Origin: Flavobacterium sp. CBA20B-1
GTDB taxonomy: Bacteria; Bacteroidota; Bacteroidia; Flavobacteriales; Flavobacteriaceae
Assembly (NCBI RefSeq): GCF_028473145.1
Contig: NZ_CP092370.1
Coordinates: 2,480,001-2,544,000 of the forward strand
Direction of reading: 5' to 3'
Length of the DNA stretch: 64,000 nt
Numbering within the stretch: the stretch's first letter is position 1; every line of letters starts with the position of its first letter. Of this stretch, positions 49,547 to 61,200 are shown in pieces. Both the position numbers and the translations under genes were made by a program. The notes below the pieces were generated by a model that saw only the letters and a program-made list of their open reading frames with translations, ran no database searches and had not been told where the DNA came from.

Positions 49547-52189
49547 TTGAGAAACCTACTAATATTATTAATAGTATTGCTTTTTTGCAATACTATTTTT
49601 GCTCAAAGCATTACCGGTGTTGTAAATAATGAACACGGCACTACATTGGGTAACGCAAGCATTATTATAAAAGATGCCGAAAACAAAACCGTTGCTTACC
49701 AATTTACCAAAGCCAACGGTAGTTTTAGTTTTACCAATTTAGAAGCCAAAGAATACACTTTGCAATGCAATGCATTGGGTTACGAAAAACAGCTTTTAAA
49801 CTTTGATTTATCAACAGAAAAAAATAAAGAGTTAACCATAACGCTACAAGAGAAAGACGAAGAACTCCAGGAAATTGTTATAGACATTCCCACGCCCATA
49901 AAACAAAAAAACGACACGGTTACTTTTAACGTAAAATCGTTTTTAGACGGTACCGAATACACCGTGGAAGATTTGTTGAAAAAACTACCCGGCATACAAG
50001 TTACCGAAAACGGCACGGTAAAAGTGGGCAACCAAGAAATTGAAAAAATAATGGTAGAGGGCGACGATTTTTTTGAAAAAGGCTATAAGATCCTTTCTAA
50101 AAACATGCCTGTAAAACCCTTGAAAGAAGTAGAACTTTTAAAAAACTATTCAAACAACAAACATTTAAAAGGCATTGAAAATAGCGATAAAGTTGCCTTA
50201 AATCTAAAATTAGAAGACGATGCCAAACGCCAATGGTTTGGTAATATTGATGCGGGTTACGGAGTGGTTTCAGAAAACCGTTACACAGTGCGAAGCAACC
50301 TAATGAACTTTGGCAAAAAAAACAAATACTATTTTTTAACCAACTTAAACAATCTGGGGTATGATGCCACAGGCAACATTAGTCATTTAATTCGTTCATC
50401 AAACGATTATGTGGTGGGCGATAATCAGCAAGCACAACAGTTTTTAAGTTTAGCACCGTCAACTGCAGCTTTGCGTGACGACCGAACCAATTTTAACAAT
50501 GCAGAAATGCTTTCATTAAATAGTATTTTTACACTCACCAACAAAACAAAATTAAAAGCAATAGCCTTTTTAAACACCAATGAACAAAATTTTTACCGAA
50601 ACAGTTACGATCAGTTTTCAGACGGCACAACAACCTTTACAAACACCGAAGATTATTATATGCGCCAACGAAAACTGTCGGCATTTGGTAAGATAGATCT
50701 TACACATGATTTTTCTAAAAAAGCCACCCTCGAAATTACTTCGCGTTTTAATTACGCAGATAACAAAGACCGCAGCAATATTAATTTCAACGGAAATAAT
50801 TTGGAAGAATGTTTAGCAACAACAACCAATTTTTTCGATTCTAAAATAGTGTACACCACCAAACCAACCGAAAAAAAAGTTTGGATTATTGCGGGAAGGT
50901 TCATTAACGAAGAAACGCCGCAAAACTATAATGTGAACCAGTTTGTTTACCAAGATTTGTTTAACACTAATGCCAACGTCGTAAAGCAAAAAGCAGCCAA
51001 TAACATGAATTTCTATGGTTTTGAGGCTAAATATTTAAACCGAAAAGCCAACGGTCATTTGTTTGAATTAACTACAGGAGCCGAATTGCGAAACGATGAT
51101 TTAAACACGCGTTTTTATTTAATTGATAATGAAACAGATTCATTGCCAAGTGGTTTTCAAAACAATTTGCAATTTCAAAACCATTCCTATTACACCAATG
51201 CAAGTTATTCGTATCAAATAACCTCGAATTTCAGGATGGTTCCATCGGCAAAAATCAATTTCATCAACCAAAAAATCGTTGAAAACAATAGTTATAAAAA
51301 ATATAGTCCGCTTTTATTTTCCCCAGCATTAAACCTTAATTGGGAAATAAATGCAAAAAACAAACTGCAAGCATCATACAGTTACAATTGGCAAACCAGC
51401 AGTTTGCTTGATATTTATCCAAATTATATTCATTCTGGCTTTAGAAATTTTTCGGTAGGTTATAAAGATTTTACCCAATTTGCAAACCAAAATGCTAATT
51501 TAATGTACACTTTTGGAAATTGGAGCGATCGGTTTTTTATGTCGGCAATGACAGGTTATAGTTTTTCAGATCAATATTTTTCAAGCAGATCCATACTATC
51601 GCAAAACTATTCTGTTTCAGAACCTGTGGTATTGAATAATCGTGAAATGATTTACTTTAACATAAATGCCGATTATTATTTCAAAAAGATTAAATCAAAC
51701 TTTAAATTTACATTTGGAGGAAACACTTCCAACTATCAAAATTTTGTAAACGAATCGGATATTCGCAATATCACGTCCACAACTATAAATTACGGTCTAG
51801 AAGTGCGTTCTGGATTCAACGGAGTTTTTAATTATCATATAGGCACCAAATGGGATTACAATCAATTTAAAACCACTTCCGTTTTTGATTATACCAACAA
51901 TAGAACATTTTTAAACCTAAACTTTAGATTTTCAAAAAAACTATACACCACTTTGCATAACGAACGCTACTATTTTGGCAATTTATCGCAAAACAAGAAA
52001 GATTTCTATTTCTCTGATTTAAACATAGATTATCAATTGAGTGAAAAAATTCGATTAGGGTTCACGCTAAATAATATTTTCAACACCGACACTTTTGTTT
52101 CGTACAGCCTTTCTGACATCAGTGTTTCTGAAACAAGTTATAAGTTAATACCCCGATTTGCTCTTTTAAAAGCAGAATACAGGTTTTAA
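49547..52189 (+). CDS. TonB-receptor-like outer-membrane barrel protein, partner of GLPGLI
   Basis: About 880 residues from TTG at 49547, which gives the clean signal peptide MRNLLILLIVLLFCNTIFAQ. An ATG at 49478 in the same frame would overlap the GLPGLI gene by 59 bp and put 23 residues before the signal peptide. A carboxypeptidase-like regulatory domain (ITGVVNNEHGTTLGNASIII...GYEKQ) is followed by a plug-like region (VEDLLKKLPGIQVTENGTVKVGNQEIEKIMVEGDDFF) and a long beta barrel ending in an aromatic residue (LLKAEYRF). It lacks a TonB box that I can see. Probably cotranscribed with the GLPGLI gene. Confidence 0.87.
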   Translation: MRNLLILLIVLLFCNTIFAQSITGVVNNEHGTTLGNASIIIKDAENKTVAYQFTKANGSFSFTNLEAKEYTLQCNALGYEKQLLNFDLSTEKNKELTITLQEKDEELQEIVIDIPTPIKQKNDTVTFNVKSFLDGTEYTVEDLLKKLPGIQVTENGTVKVGNQEIEKIMVEGDDFFEKGYKILSKNMPVKPLKEVELLKNYSNNKHLKGIENSDKVALNLKLEDDAKRQWFGNIDAGYGVVSENRYTVRSNLMNFGKKNKYYFLTNLNNLGYDATGNISHLIRSSNDYVVGDNQQAQQFLSLAPSTAALRDDRTNFNNAEMLSLNSIFTLTNKTKLKAIAFLNTNEQNFYRNSYDQFSDGTTTFTNTEDYYMRQRKLSAFGKIDLTHDFSKKATLEITSRFNYADNKDRSNINFNGNNLEECLATTTNFFDSKIVYTTKPTEKKVWIIAGRFINEETPQNYNVNQFVYQDLFNTNANVVKQKAANNMNFYGFEAKYLNRKANGHLFELTTGAELRNDDLNTRFYLIDNETDSLPSGFQNNLQFQNHSYYTNASYSYQITSNFRMVPSAKINFINQKIVENNSYKKYSPLLFSPALNLNWEINAKNKLQASYSYNWQTSSLLDIYPNYIHSGFRNFSVGYKDFTQFANQNANLMYTFGNWSDRFFMSAMTGYSFSDQYFSSRSILSQNYSVSEPVVLNNREMIYFNINADYYFKKIKSNFKFTFGGNTSNYQNFVNESDIRNITSTTINYGLEVRSGFNGVFNYHIGTKWDYNQFKTTSVFDYTNNRTFLNLNFRFSKKLYTTLHNERYYFGNLSQNKKDFYFSDLNIDYQLSEKIRLGFTLNNIFNTDTFVSYSLSDISVSETSYKLIPRFALLKAEYRF

Positions 52190-52259
52190 AAGGATTTCTA
52201 TTAATAATCGTTTTTCTTAAAAAAACTTTTTTTCTTTTCTTAAATTCATTCTGCCTTAC

Positions 52260-52267
52260 TATATTTG
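52260..52267 (+). promoter_or_regulatory. -7 element (TATATTTG) of maeB
   Basis: TATATTTG fits TAnnTTTG, 22 bp before the ATG at 52290. The -33 region is T-rich without a clear TTG. Confidence 0.5.
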
Positions 52268-52289
52268 TTACTTATCAAAAAACAAAATC

Positions 52290-54575
52290 ATGCACAAAGA
52301 TTCAAAAAGAAGAGAAGCTTTATTATATCACGCTAAACCAAAACCCGGTAAAATTGCCGTAGTGCCTACAAAAGCAACTAGTACACAACGTGATTTGGCA
52401 TTGGCCTACTCACCAGGTGTTGCAGAACCTTGTTTAGAAATCGAAAAAAATCCTGAAAATGCGTATAAATACACTGCAAAAGGCAACTTAGTAGCGGTAA
52501 TTAGTAACGGAACCGCTGTTTTAGGTTTGGGCGATATTGGCGCGCAAGCTTCAAAACCGGTAATGGAAGGAAAAGGTTTGTTGTTTAAAATTTTTGCCGA
52601 CATCGATGTGTTTGATATCGAAGTAGATACTAAAAACGTTGACGAATTTGTAAATATTGTAAAAGCATTAGAGCCTACTTTCGGAGGCATTAACTTAGAA
52701 GACATCAAAGCGCCGGAATGTTTTGAAATTGAACGCCGTTTAAAAGAAGAAATGAATATCCCTGTGATGCACGATGACCAACACGGTACTGCCATCATTT
52801 CGGGTGCGGCATTAATCAATGCCTGCGAACTGCAAAATAAACAGATCAAAGATGTGAAAATTGTGGTAAATGGTGCCGGTGCTGCTGCCATTTCATGTAC
52901 ACAAATGTATATCTCGGTTGGCGCTTTAAAAGAAAACATTGTCATGCTAGACAGTAAAGGTGTTATTCGTACCGATCGTGAAAACTTAGATCCGTCTAAA
53001 GCTGCTTGGGCAACCAATCGCGACATTCACACGCTGGAAGATGCCATGAAAGATGCCGATGTGTTTATTGGTTTATCAGCTGCAAATGTGGTAACACCAG
53101 AAATGCTAAAAACAATGGCAGCCAACCCAATTGTATTGGCAATGGCAAATCCAAATCCTGAAATTGCTTACGAATTGGCAATGGCAACGCGCGATGATAT
53201 TATCATGGGTACGGGACGTTCTGATTTTCCTAACCAAGTGAACAATGTTTTAGGTTTTCCATTTATTTTCCGTGGGGCGCTAGATGTGCGTGCTACAAAA
53301 ATCAACGAGGAAATGAAATTGGCTGCCGTTTATGCTTTGGCAAAATTGGCAAAAGAATCGGTGCCTGAGCAAGTTAATATTGCCTATGGCGAACGCAAAT
53401 TAAGTTTTGGAAAAGATTATATCATCCCAAAACCATTTGACCCGCGTTTAATGACCGAAATTCCACCAGCTGTGGCAAAAGCAGCAATGGAATCGGGTGT
53501 GGCTACAGAATCGATTACTAATTGGGAAGCATACCGCGATGAATTATCAGACCGTATGGGATCCGACAATAAATTGGTGCGTATGCTGATGAATCGTGCA
53601 AAAATGAACCCTAAAAAAGTGGTTTATACCGAAGCCGATCAATTAAATGTTTTAAAAGCAGCACAAATTGCTTACGAAGAAGGAATTGCAATTCCTATTT
53701 TGTTAGGAAATAAAGATGTGATTTTAGAATTAAAAGAGGAAATTGGTTTTGATGCCGATGTACTGATTATTGACCCTAAAATCAACGAAGAAAGCGAGCG
53801 AAGAAAACGATATACAGAGTTCTTTTGGAAGTCGAGAGAACGCAGAGGAATTACAAAAATTGATGCAGAAAAGCTCATGCGCGACCGCAGCTATTTTGCA
53901 TCGATGATGGTGTTGCAAGGCGAAGCCGATGCTATGCTAACGGGCTATTCAAGAAGTTATCCGTCTGCCTTAAAACCGGTTTTAGATTTAATTCCTCGTG
54001 TAAGTGGTGTGTCAAAAGTGGCATCGACCAATTTAATGCTTACGCGCCGAGGCCCAATGTTTTTGGCTGATACTGCTGTAAACCCCAATCCAACTTCCGA
54101 AGAAATTGCTAAAATTGCATTAATGACCAACCACACTGTGAAAATGTTTGGATTGGATCCGGTAGTGGCAATGATTTCGTATGGAAACTTTGGTTCGTCA
54201 AAAGAAGAAACACCAAGAAAAATGCGTAAAGCGGTTGAAATGTTGCATGAAATTTATCCGGAAATGGTGGTTGATGGCGAAATTCAAATCGATTTTGCAC
54301 TGAATCAAGAAATGTTAAAAGACAAGTTTCCGTTTTCAAAATTAGTCGGTAAAAAGGTAAATACATTGGTTTTTCCAAATTTAGATACGGCAAATACCAC
54401 CTATAAAATGCTAAAAGAATTAAACGGAGCCACATCCATCGGCCCTATTTTGTTAGGGTTGGATGCGCCTGTGCATGTGTTTCAATTGGGTGCTAGCGTA
54501 GATGAAATGGTGAATATGACTGCTGTGGCGGTGATTGATGCCCAACAAAAAAGTTTAAAGAAAAAAAGTGTGTAA
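52290..54575 (+). CDS. maeB: NADP-dependent malic enzyme with phosphotransacetylase-like domain
   Basis: 761 residues, the length of MaeB. Malic domain (about 1-430): LALAYSPGVAEPCLEIEKNP, NGTAVLGLGDIGAQASKPVMEGKG, NLEDIKAPECFEIERRL, VMHDDQHGTAIISGAAL, VVNGAGAAAISC and MGTGRSDFPNQVNNVLGFPFIFRGALDVRA. Phosphotransacetylase-like domain (about 435-761): LLGNKDVILELKEEIGFD, GEADAMLTGYSRSYPSALKP, GPILLGLDAPVHVFQLG. It converts malate to pyruvate and CO2 and makes NADPH. The C-terminal domain is regulatory in this family. Confidence 0.96.
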   Translation: MHKDSKRREALLYHAKPKPGKIAVVPTKATSTQRDLALAYSPGVAEPCLEIEKNPENAYKYTAKGNLVAVISNGTAVLGLGDIGAQASKPVMEGKGLLFKIFADIDVFDIEVDTKNVDEFVNIVKALEPTFGGINLEDIKAPECFEIERRLKEEMNIPVMHDDQHGTAIISGAALINACELQNKQIKDVKIVVNGAGAAAISCTQMYISVGALKENIVMLDSKGVIRTDRENLDPSKAAWATNRDIHTLEDAMKDADVFIGLSAANVVTPEMLKTMAANPIVLAMANPNPEIAYELAMATRDDIIMGTGRSDFPNQVNNVLGFPFIFRGALDVRATKINEEMKLAAVYALAKLAKESVPEQVNIAYGERKLSFGKDYIIPKPFDPRLMTEIPPAVAKAAMESGVATESITNWEAYRDELSDRMGSDNKLVRMLMNRAKMNPKKVVYTEADQLNVLKAAQIAYEEGIAIPILLGNKDVILELKEEIGFDADVLIIDPKINEESERRKRYTEFFWKSRERRGITKIDAEKLMRDRSYFASMMVLQGEADAMLTGYSRSYPSALKPVLDLIPRVSGVSKVASTNLMLTRRGPMFLADTAVNPNPTSEEIAKIALMTNHTVKMFGLDPVVAMISYGNFGSSKEETPRKMRKAVEMLHEIYPEMVVDGEIQIDFALNQEMLKDKFPFSKLVGKKVNTLVFPNLDTANTTYKMLKELNGATSIGPILLGLDAPVHVFQLGASVDEMVNMTAVAVIDAQQKSLKKKSV

Positions 54576-54628
54576 ACGCTTAAAAGTAAACCAAATTGCA
54601 CAAAACGTATTATATTAATTAAATTTTC

Positions 54629-54636
54629 TATTTTTG
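54629..54636 (+). promoter_or_regulatory. -7 element (TATTTTTG) of ruvA
   Basis: TATTTTTG fits TAnnTTTG, 22 bp before the ATG at 54658; no clear -33 TTG. Confidence 0.4.
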
Positions 54637-54657
54637 ATGAAAATTAAATGATAAGAA

Positions 54658-55239
54658 ATGATTGCGTTTTTAAAAGGCAGATTGGTTGAAAAAACTCCTA
54701 CAGATATTATTATAGATTGCAACGGAATTGGCTATCAAGTTCATATTTCGTTGCATTCTTATTCTTTAATAAATGATGCCGAGGCCATTCAGATATATAC
54801 ATACCTGCAAATCAAAGAAGATGCGCATATTTTGTATGGATTTATGGATAAGGTAGAACGCGAGCTTTTTAAGTTATTGCTTTCGGTTTCAGGGATTGGT
54901 GGCAACACCGCTCGAAACATGCTTTCATATGTGGCTCCAAAAGATTTAATCCAAGCAATTGCTTCAAACGATGTGAAAACCATACAATCTATCAAAGGAA
55001 TTGGCTTAAAAACCGCCCAACGCGTTATCATTGATCTACAAGAAAAAGTACAAAAATTATATGGTTTAGAAGATTTATCTGCACCTTTAAACAATACAAA
55101 TGCAGAAGAAGCGTTATCTGCATTAGAAGTACTTGGGTTTGTTCGAAAAGCTACCGAAAAAGTAGTAAAAAACATCGTGCAGCAAAATCCAGAAGTTACT
55201 GTAGAACAAATTATCAAATCAGCATTAAAAAGTTTGTAA
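54658..55239 (+). CDS. ruvA: Holliday junction DNA-binding protein RuvA
   Basis: 193 residues. OB-fold start MIAFLKGRLVEKTPTDIIIDCNGIGYQVHIS, two helix-hairpin-helix motifs (LLSVSGIGGNTARNMLS and IQSIKGIGLKTAQRVIIDL), a flexible linker, and a C-terminal RuvB-binding domain (AEEALSALEVLGFVRKATEKVV). It binds the four-way junction and targets RuvB. sprA follows within 5 bp, a conserved flavobacterial order. Confidence 0.97.
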   Translation: MIAFLKGRLVEKTPTDIIIDCNGIGYQVHISLHSYSLINDAEAIQIYTYLQIKEDAHILYGFMDKVERELFKLLLSVSGIGGNTARNMLSYVAPKDLIQAIASNDVKTIQSIKGIGLKTAQRVIIDLQEKVQKLYGLEDLSAPLNNTNAEEALSALEVLGFVRKATEKVVKNIVQQNPEVTVEQIIKSALKSL

Positions 55240-55243
55240 GATT

Positions 55244-58200
55244 TTGAAAACATCTTCACGTTTATATATTCTTTTAAAGTATTTTTTTCTTATTATCTTA
55301 TTGGGTAATGCTTCACCTGTTTTTGCACAAATCGAAGAAAACGAAGAAGATAAAGTAGTAATTCGCGGAGCTATTACTTTGAAAGATGTAGATTCTATAA
55401 TGAAAATGTATACCTACGACCCAGTTTCAGACAGGTATATGTACACCGTTACCAACAACGATTTCAATTTAGAATATCCCATGGTGCTAACCCGCAAACA
55501 ATATGAAGATATTTTGCTGAAAGCTGCCATGCGCGAGTTTTACGCAAAACGGATTGCAGCAGGTCAAGACCGCTTAAGCGAAGAAGAAAAGAAAGATTTA
55601 TTGCCGGGATATTATGTGAACTCTAAATTATTTGAAACAATTTTTGGAGGAAATACCATCGATGTGAAACCAAGTGGTTCGGTAGAATTAGACTTGGGTC
55701 TGCGCTATTCCAAACAAGACAATCCCATTATTTCCCCTAGAAACCGCCGCACATTTGCGTTAGATTTTAACCAGCGAATCAGTTTAAGTTTACAAGGAAA
55801 AGTAGGAACCCGCTTAAACACCGATATTAACTTCAATAATCAAGCAACCTTAGACTTTCAAAGGCAAATGATGAAGTTGAACTACGAACCCGATGAAGAC
55901 GCTATTTTGCAAGGCTTAGAAGTGGGGAACGTAAGCATGCCGGTAAACAATTCATTGGTGCGTGGTGCGCAGAATTTATTTGGTGTGAAAACCAAATTAC
56001 AGTTTGGTAGAACCACTTTAACGGGTGTTTTCTCTAGACAAACTTCCGAACGAAAAACCATTGTGGCAGAAGGTGGCGGTACTGTTCAAAATTTTGAAAT
56101 GTTTGCTTTGGATTATGAACAAAACCGCAACTTTTTCCTTTCGCAATACTTTAGATATCAATACGATAAAGCATTAATAAATTATCCGTATATAAACAGC
56201 CGTGTGCGCATTACCCGTTTAGAAGTGTGGGTAACCAACCGGCAAAACCGTGTGGCGCAGACAAATAACAACATGCGAAACATCATTGCTTTGCAAGATT
56301 TAGGGGAAGCTCGATTAAGCAATGCTGCAACCGATCGTATTGTGGGGATTGATGTAACGGCAAACCCAACTTTTTTTGGAACTTCTCAAGTCGATGCACC
56401 TGTTGATAACGGCAATAACCAATTCAATCCCGAAGCAATTGGCACAAACTTTTTAAACGCGGGCATTCGTGAAATAAACACAGCCCAAAGTGGATTTAAT
56501 ATTCAAGTTACCGAAGGGCGCGATTATGCCAAGTTAGAAAACGCCCGCAAATTATCCGAAAATGAATATAAATTCCATCCACAATTAGGATACATCACCT
56601 TGCAGCAACCTTTGAACAATGACGAAGTGCTTGGTGTGGCTTTTGAATATACCATTGGCGGAAAAGTGTATAAAGTGGGTGAATTTGGTACCGATGGCGT
56701 AGATGCTACGGTGGTTGGTCAAGATGCCAATAACCAAGACATTCCAACCACTCAAAGTTTAATTGTGAAAATGCTGAAGAGTACGTTGGCGTCGGTAAAC
56801 GAACCGGTTTGGGATTTGATGATGAAAAATATCTATCAAGTGCCCAACACACGTTATTTAGAACGCGATGGTTTTCGCTTGAACATTATGTACACCGACC
56901 CGCAACCGCTCAACTATATTTCTCCTGTTTCGGGTACTACTTTGCCCCAAGGTGTTGCAGATACTCCTTTGTTAAATGTTTTTAACTTAGACCGATTAAA
57001 TGCTACAAATGATCCGCAAAACGGTGGTGATGGTTGGTTCGATTATATTGCTACCAATCCAACAAGCAATCCGGCAAACAGTAACAATCCAAACCAAGGC
57101 GGCGGATATAATAACAACAGCGGGCAACTTCAAAACATGAACAAGTTTGAAGGAATCACCATCGACGAAGAAGGGGGAAGGGTCATTTTTACCACTGTTG
57201 AACCATTTGGAGAACATTTATTCAACAAACTAGCAACCGATCCATCCGAAAACTATGATGTGGATGCCAGCTATAACCCCAACCAAAAGAAATACGTGTA
57301 TAAAAACATGTATCGAAGCACGTATGTAAAAGCCTTACAAGACAGTGAAAAGAATAAGTTTCAGTTAAAAGGTAAAGCAACAAGTTCCTCAGGCGATGGA
57401 ATTCCTATTCCTGGATTTAATATTGCACCAGGTTCTGTTACGGTTACCGCTGGTGGAAGAATGTTGGTAGAAGGGGTAGATTATACCGTAGATTACCAAC
57501 GCGGAATGGTTCAAATACAAGATCCGGGGCTTAGAGAAAGCAACACACCGATTGAAATTTCTGTAGAAGAAAATTCTATGTTCAACCAAACTCGTCGTTC
57601 GTTTTTTGGTGTGCATGTTGATCATCAGGTAAATGATAAATTAATTTTAGGCGCTACCTATTTGCGTTTAACGGAACAGCCTTTAACGGTGAAATCAAAC
57701 TTTGGAGAAGAATCGGTAAACAATACTATTTATGGATTTAACGCCAATTATACAACCGATTTGCCTTTCTTGACCCGCTGGGTGAATAAATTGCCAAATA
57801 TTGATACCGATGTGATGTCGAGTTTAACATTTAGAGGCGAATTTGCATATTTGAAACCTGGGGCATCGCGTTTAGATCAAGTAAATGGGGAAGCAACTTC
57901 TTATATTGAAAATTTTGAAGGAACACAAAGTAATATCGATGTGTTGAATCCAACAATGTGGTTTATGTCTTCGGTTCCTGTTGGCTATGGTGAAAATTTC
58001 ACCGACTTGCAATCTGGGTTCCGCAGAGCAAAAATGTCGTGGTACACAGTAGATCAAATTTTTTATAATCCGTATCGACGTCCTGATAACATATCTGATG
58101 CCATGTTGTCGTCCAACAGAACACGCCGTGTTAATAAAGAAGAGCTGTTCCCAACAATGGATATAGCCAATGGAGAGTTGCTTACTGTGAATCCACTGAA

Positions 58201-61200
58201 TTTAACCTACTATCCAAGAGAACGAGGGCCTTATAACTTCAATCCGCAATATTTAGCAAATAACCAGTTGCCTAATCCAAGTCAAAACTGGGCAGGGATT
58301 ATGCGTTCCATTGCTTCGACCAATTTTGAACAGGCAAACGTAGAGTATATTGAATTTTGGATGATGGATCCTTATACCGGAAATGCGGGCGATACAGCAG
58401 ATGCAGCAAATACAGGGAAATTATTCTTTAACTTGGGATACATTTCTGAGGATATTTTGCAAGACGGAATGAAGCAATACGAAAACGGATTGCCTTCTCC
58501 CGCAAACAACACACCTACGATTAGTTCTATTTGGGGTAAAGTACCTGCTTCTACTGCTTTGATTTATGCATTCGATTCAGACCCTGCTAATCGCGCTTTT
58601 CAAGATGTTGGTTTAGACGGATTAAACGATGAAGAAGAAAAGGCTAAGTTTACACAATTTGCAGGTATGGCCGATCCTGCAGCTGATAATTATGAGTTTT
58701 TCTTAACTGCCCAAGGTGATATTATTTCGCGCTATAAAAACTATAACGGTTTGCAAGGAAATACACCTATACAATTCACTGACACCAACCGCGGAAACAG
58801 CAATTTGCCCGATGTGGAAGATATTGATAATGACAACACCATGAATACGATTAATGCGTATTATCAATATGAGGTAAATGTTACGCCAAACCCAATAATT
58901 GGCCAGAACTATGTGGTGGATGTGCGAACAACTACCGAAAAGTTTTTAAACGGAAACACCACTCCTGTGAAATGGGTACAATACAAAGTGCCCATTATTG
59001 CAAGCCAAGATTATGCCGTAGGAGCTATTTCTGATTTACAATCGGTGCGTTTTATGCGTATGTTCCTAACAGGATTTACCGATGAAGTAACCTTGCGTTT
59101 TGGAACGTTGAATTTGGTTCGAAGCGATTGGCGAAGATATACAGAAAGTTTGGTGGAAGATCCAAATATTGTGGTTCAGGGAACAAATACAGGTTTCGAT
59201 GTAACTACTTTGAATATTTTAAACAACTATTCGCGTACACCAATTCCTTATGTATTGCCACCGGGAATTATTCGTGAACAAATCAATCAAAACAACAGTA
59301 TCATCAACCAAAATGAACAAGCATTGTCATTGCGTGTGTACAAAGCAAATGCAACCACCACACCAAATGGTTTAGAACCTGGAGACTCGCGTGCTGTATT
59401 TAAGAATGTTGGAAATATCGATATGCGTCAGTATAAAAAGCTACGCATGTTTTTACATGCCGAAGCCACAGAAGCACAAACAGATATCACCCGATTGAAA
59501 GATGATGAAATGGTTGCATTTATCCGTTTTGGAAATGATTTTACCAATAACTTTTATCAAGTAGAAATACCGTTAAAAGTAACCGAATGGGGAGCGTCTA
59601 TGGCAGAAGAAGTTTGGCCGCTTGCCAATGAAATTGAATTGCAGTTAGAGCTGCTCACCAAATTAAAATTGATGCGCAACCGCGACAACAACCAAGATCC
59701 TAATTTTATTTATTTTAAAAACGAAGACGAGTTAGCTCCGGAATTGGCATCAAAAATCAATAAATTGCGTATTGGTGTAAAAGGAAATCCAAACTTTGGA
59801 ATGTTGCGAACCATTATGATTGGTATTCGAAACAATACCAATGTGCTGTATGAAAACAGCATTGAACAGCCAAGAGATTTGCGAGGAGAAGTTTGGTTCA
59901 ATGAACTTCGTATGTCTGATATGACCAACAAAGGTGGATGGGCTGCTGTGGCTACAGTTGATGCTAAAATTGCCGATTTTGCAGCTGTAACCGCATCGGT
60001 AAACAAACAAACTATTGGCTTTGGTGCATTGGAACAAGGACCACAAGAACGCAGCAGGGAAGATATTTTTCAGTACAATGTAACTACTGCAGTGAATGCC
60101 CACCAAGTATTGCCAAAAAAATGGAATTTAAACATACCTTTTAGCTATTCGGTTTCCGAAGAAAAGATCACACCAGAATACGATCCAAACGATCCGGATA
60201 TTCGCTTAGAAACTAAAATGGATGATGCCCAGTCTGCAGAAGAACGCAAACTGATTAAAGACCGCGCAATTGAATATACCAAACGCACCAGTATTAATTT
60301 TATTGGTGTAAACAAACAACGTGGACAAAATCAAAAACAGCATTTTTACGATGTGGAAAACTTAACGCTTTCCCATTCATTCAATGAAGTGCAACAACAC
60401 AATTTTGAAATAGACCGTTTGTTAGATCAGCAAGCACGTTCGTCTTTAGTATATGCTTATTCCTTCAAGCCATGGAATATTGAACCGTTCAAAAAAGCAG
60501 AAAATTTCAAGAAAAGCAAATATTTTAAATTGTTAAGCGATTTCAATATAAATTTATTGCCAACCAACGTAACATTCAAGTCGGATGTGTTAAGACAATA
60601 CAACCAACAAAAATACAGAATGATCGATGTAGAAGGTATTGAAATTCAACCCTTGTACCGAAGAAATTATTTCTTTAATTACAACTATGGTGTTAGTTTT
60701 AACCTTACCAAAAGTTTAGTGGTTAATTACACTGCTTCCAACAACAATGTGGTGCGAAATTATATGGATGTCAACCGCAATGTGGATAACTCATTAGATA
60801 TTTGGGACGGTTATTTTGATCCGGGTACGCCAAACTTGCGCATGCAAACTTTTGATGTGAATTATAAATTGCCTTTTGATAAAATTCCGTTTTTATCATT
60901 CATCAACGCAGATTATACATACAAAGGCGATTACAGCTGGCAACGTGCTACTGATGCTTTTTCAAGCATTGATTACAACGGTGTGAATTATGATTTGGGG
61001 AATACCATTCAAAATGCCAATTCCCACAATTTAACCACCACTTTGAGCATGGAAACTCTATATAAATCTGTAGGTTTAGTGTCAAGTAAATCAAAAAAGA
61101 AAACACCACAAGCTTTAACCCAAAAACCAAAACCGGGTGAAAAAGTAGAACGCAATAAAGAATTAACCGAAAAAGAGAAAAAAGAACAAGAAGAAAATGG

